From contig VERK01000012.1 in the NCBI GenBank assembly GCA_018882725.1, positions 1-22,339 of the forward strand: a stretch of DNA of 22,339 nucleotides, read 5' to 3'. Each line of letters starts with the position of its first letter. The first letter of the stretch is position 1. This document shows positions 20,586 to 22,339 of the stretch, piece by piece. The stretch comes from Actinomycetota bacterium. GTDB lineage: Bacteria > Actinomycetota > Acidimicrobiia > Acidimicrobiales > Ilumatobacteraceae. A model generated the notes under the pieces. It was not told the origin of the DNA. It made no database searches and saw nothing but the letters and a program-made list of their open reading frames with translations. The position numbers and the translations under genes are program-made.

Positions 20586-22339
20586 TCAGGAAGAGTGGCG
20601 AACCAGGAACTCTTCGGTCCGGCGATACTCGTCACGCCGATGTTCGGGATCACGAAAGCCGTGGCCCTCCCCCGCGTACTCCACGAGTTCGGCATCACCA
20701 CCCGCCGCGCGCACCGCATTCACCAACCCACGACTCTGATCGATCGGCACGACCGGATCGGAATCACCGTGGAAGACGAGCAGTGGCACACGCGCCAACT
20801 CGTCGGCGTGATGAATCGGCGAACGTTCACGGGACAGTCGTTCGGTCGTGGCCCGATCGCCAACGAGCGAACGGTTGTAGTGCGCTTCGAATCGATGAGT
20901 CGACTCGTCGAGTCCGGCGATGTCGGTGACTGGATACGCAACGACCGCACCAGCGACCGCGCGGCGTCGCGCGAGACCGAGAGCAGTGAGTCCTCCAGCC
21001 GACGATCCGAGAGCGAACACTCGTCGGCCGTCGACGACGTGATCGACGAGCACGGCAACGTCGTCCGCGTCGACCTCACCCCAGCGTCCGCGCAACCCCG
21101 TGGTGAATGCGCGACCGTGACCCGTGCTGCCGCGATGATCGGGAACCAGAATCGACCAGCCGCGATCGAGCCAGTAGTTGAAGCGCGGCATGAAGGTGAC
21201 CTGCCACTGATCGGTCGGTCCGCCGTGCACCCAGCAGATGAGTGAACCGTTGGGCTGCGGGCTCTCGAACAGGCGCGCGAAGAGACGCGTGCCATCGCTC
21301 GCCAGTGCTTCAACGAGGCGCGGTTCGACGAGCGATGTTTCGTTCTCCCACGTGTGCGACGGCCCGATGGCGAGCGTGCGACGGGACCAGTCGTCGGACG
21401 ACGTGTCGTACGCGACGACTTGCGTCGGCGTCTTGCCGCCAGTGCGCAGAGCGACGAGATGACGGCCGTGCCACGACAACTGACCGTGCACCGCTTTGGC
21501 CCGCTCGACTACGACACCGGTGGCGAGGTCGTACGTGCACAAGCGGCCGAAGCCGTCTTCGTTACGCACGAACGCAATGGATCCGCCATCGGGGCTCCAG
21601 CACCACGAACGTTGACGCTCGCCCCACGACGGACCGCCGTGTTCATGTGATTCGCTCACCCGACGGCCGTCGGCGAGAACCACGTTCAGCCATCCCGACG
21701 CGTCGTCGAGCCAGGCCAGCGTCGAACCATCGGCGGCCACACGCGGTTGTTGCATCTGTCGATCGACAGCATCGGCCATCACACCCGTCGGGGTGACGAG
21801 CGCGCTGCGATCCCAGGGCATGTGAGGCGCGTTCCAGGCCGTCCAGAGCGGACGATCGCGCCACCACACCGGATCGATCACGAAGTCGTGCTCGCCCCGA
21901 TCGACTCGTTCGGTTCGTCCGGTTGCGACGTCGAGCACGAGGACTTCGGCCTGATCGACCACGAGGGCGATGTGCGATCCAGCCAACGACCCAGACGACG
22001 ACACAACCGGTGACGACAACGTTCGTCCATCAGCCGCGAGCAATCGGGTCGTGCGACCATCCAGGAACACGCGCACGAGATCGCCCGCCTTGTCGATCGC
22101 CACGAGAGATTGCGAGTCGGGCCACCAGTCGACGACTCCCCCGCCGAGAGCGCGGCCGGCCCGCACCGGGTCAGAGGTGATAATTCGCTCGGGTCCGCCC
22201 TCGACCGGCATCACCACCACGTCGGAGCGCGAGCCGTCCGGGCCGGGTGTGGTGGCCACGAACGCGACCGTGCGGCCATCGGGAGACAGACGCGGCTCGG
22301 TGAGGTCTCGGCCGGCCAGACAGGCCTCCAAACTCAAAC
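20586..22339 (-). CDS. S9-family (prolyl oligopeptidase-type) serine peptidase, 5' end at window edge
   Basis: At least 583 residues; the first in-frame start visible is TTG at 22337 and the frame is still open at the edge, so the true start may lie outside. Residues 1 to about 330 are a WD-like beta-propeller with TolB-type repeats (LSPDGRTVAFVA, WSPDGGSIAFVR). The alpha/beta hydrolase domain follows, with the VHGGPT oxyanion motif, DHRGSTGHG, nucleophile Ser446 in GSSAG, Asp527 in HGDSDP and His559 in GEGHGF. The triad is complete and in the right order. Family members cleave short peptides or remove N-acylated residues; no signal peptide is visible in the part seen, so a cytosolic location is likely. 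It lies upstream of the repeat-protein gene by 20 bp. Confidence 0.92.
   Translation of the reverse strand, partial: LSLEACLAGRDLTEPRLSPDGRTVAFVATTPGPDGSRSDVVVMPVEGGPERIITSDPVRAGRALGGGVVDWWPDSQSLVAIDKAGDLVRVFLDGRTTRLLAADGRTLSSPVVSSSGSLAGSHIALVVDQAEVLVLDVATGRTERVDRGEHDFVIDPVWWRDRPLWTAWNAPHMPWDRSALVTPTGVMADAVDRQMQQPRVAADGSTLAWLDDASGWLNVVLADGRRVSESHEHGGPSWGERQRSWCWSPDGGSIAFVRNEDGFGRLCTYDLATGVVVERAKAVHGQLSWHGRHLVALRTGGKTPTQVVAYDTSSDDWSRRTLAIGPSHTWENETSLVEPRLVEALASDGTRLFARLFESPQPNGSLICWVHGGPTDQWQVTFMPRFNYWLDRGWSILVPDHRGSTGHGRAFTTGLRGRWGEVDADDVAVLVDHVVDGRRVFALGSSAGGLTALGLARRRAVAGAVVAYPVTDIAGLDESTHRFEAHYNRSLVGDRATTERLSRERSPIHHADELARVPLLVFHGDSDPVVPIDQSRGLVNAVRAAGGDAELVEYAGEGHGFRDPEHRRDEYRRTEEFLVRHSS

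Noticed and set aside
1..22339. CRISPR arrays, tRNA or rRNA genes, insertion sequences, prophage genes
   Set aside because: I looked for direct repeats with spacers, cloverleaf-like segments, transposase or integrase motifs and long inverted repeats, and found none; coding genes fill nearly all of the window.

Overview
This is a gene-dense, G+C-rich stretch with 23 protein genes. It has frequent GTG starts, many divergent and convergent pairs, and no gene-free stretch longer than about 110 bp. Gene content points to a high-GC actinobacterium, most likely of the class Acidimicrobiia. The clues are a PASTA-domain kinase-like protein, an Asp-type MurA, the block cysteine desulfurase / mnmA / MetE-like protein / ligA that I recall from Mycobacterium, MeaB, and leaderless-looking promoters. 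The class assignment is inference. I see no rRNA, tRNA, CRISPR array, insertion sequence or phage gene, so this looks like core chromosome.

Layout. 1-3551: a short-chain dehydrogenase (cut by the window edge), a PASTA receptor whose kinase domain looks degenerate, and a divergent gene for a membrane-anchored extracytoplasmic protein. 3559-9928: mostly minus strand, with ligA, a MetE/UROD-like protein, mnmA and a cysteine desulfurase, interrupted by a plus-strand polytopic membrane protein. Desulfurase and MnmA together make 2-thiouridine in tRNA. 9976-12190: a plus-strand run of a methyltransferase, a GalT-like uridylyltransferase and an SRPBCC protein. 12199-13196: an AzlC/AzlD amino-acid exporter pair. 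13239-14399: a GT4 glycosyltransferase. 14386-16382: a tight minus-strand operon of a NifU-like Fe-S protein, MeaB and an enoyl-CoA hydratase. 16471-16599: a 42-residue membrane protein. 16603-19418: murA and a divergent MFS transporter with an unusual N-terminal domain. 19419-22339: a minus-strand group of an S9-family peptidase, an acidic protein made of two copies of one domain, and a protein with a C-terminal J-domain.

Points most worth a second look: the PASTA protein lacks the glycine loop, the beta-3 lysine and the metal-binding Asn of a kinase; MurA has Asp where fosfomycin reacts with Cys in other bacteria; a -10-like hexamer lies 6-8 bp before the start codon of at least seven genes, suggesting widespread leaderless transcription; two such hexamers overlap on opposite strands between murA and the MFS gene; and the S9/repeat/J-protein group contains two families I cannot name.
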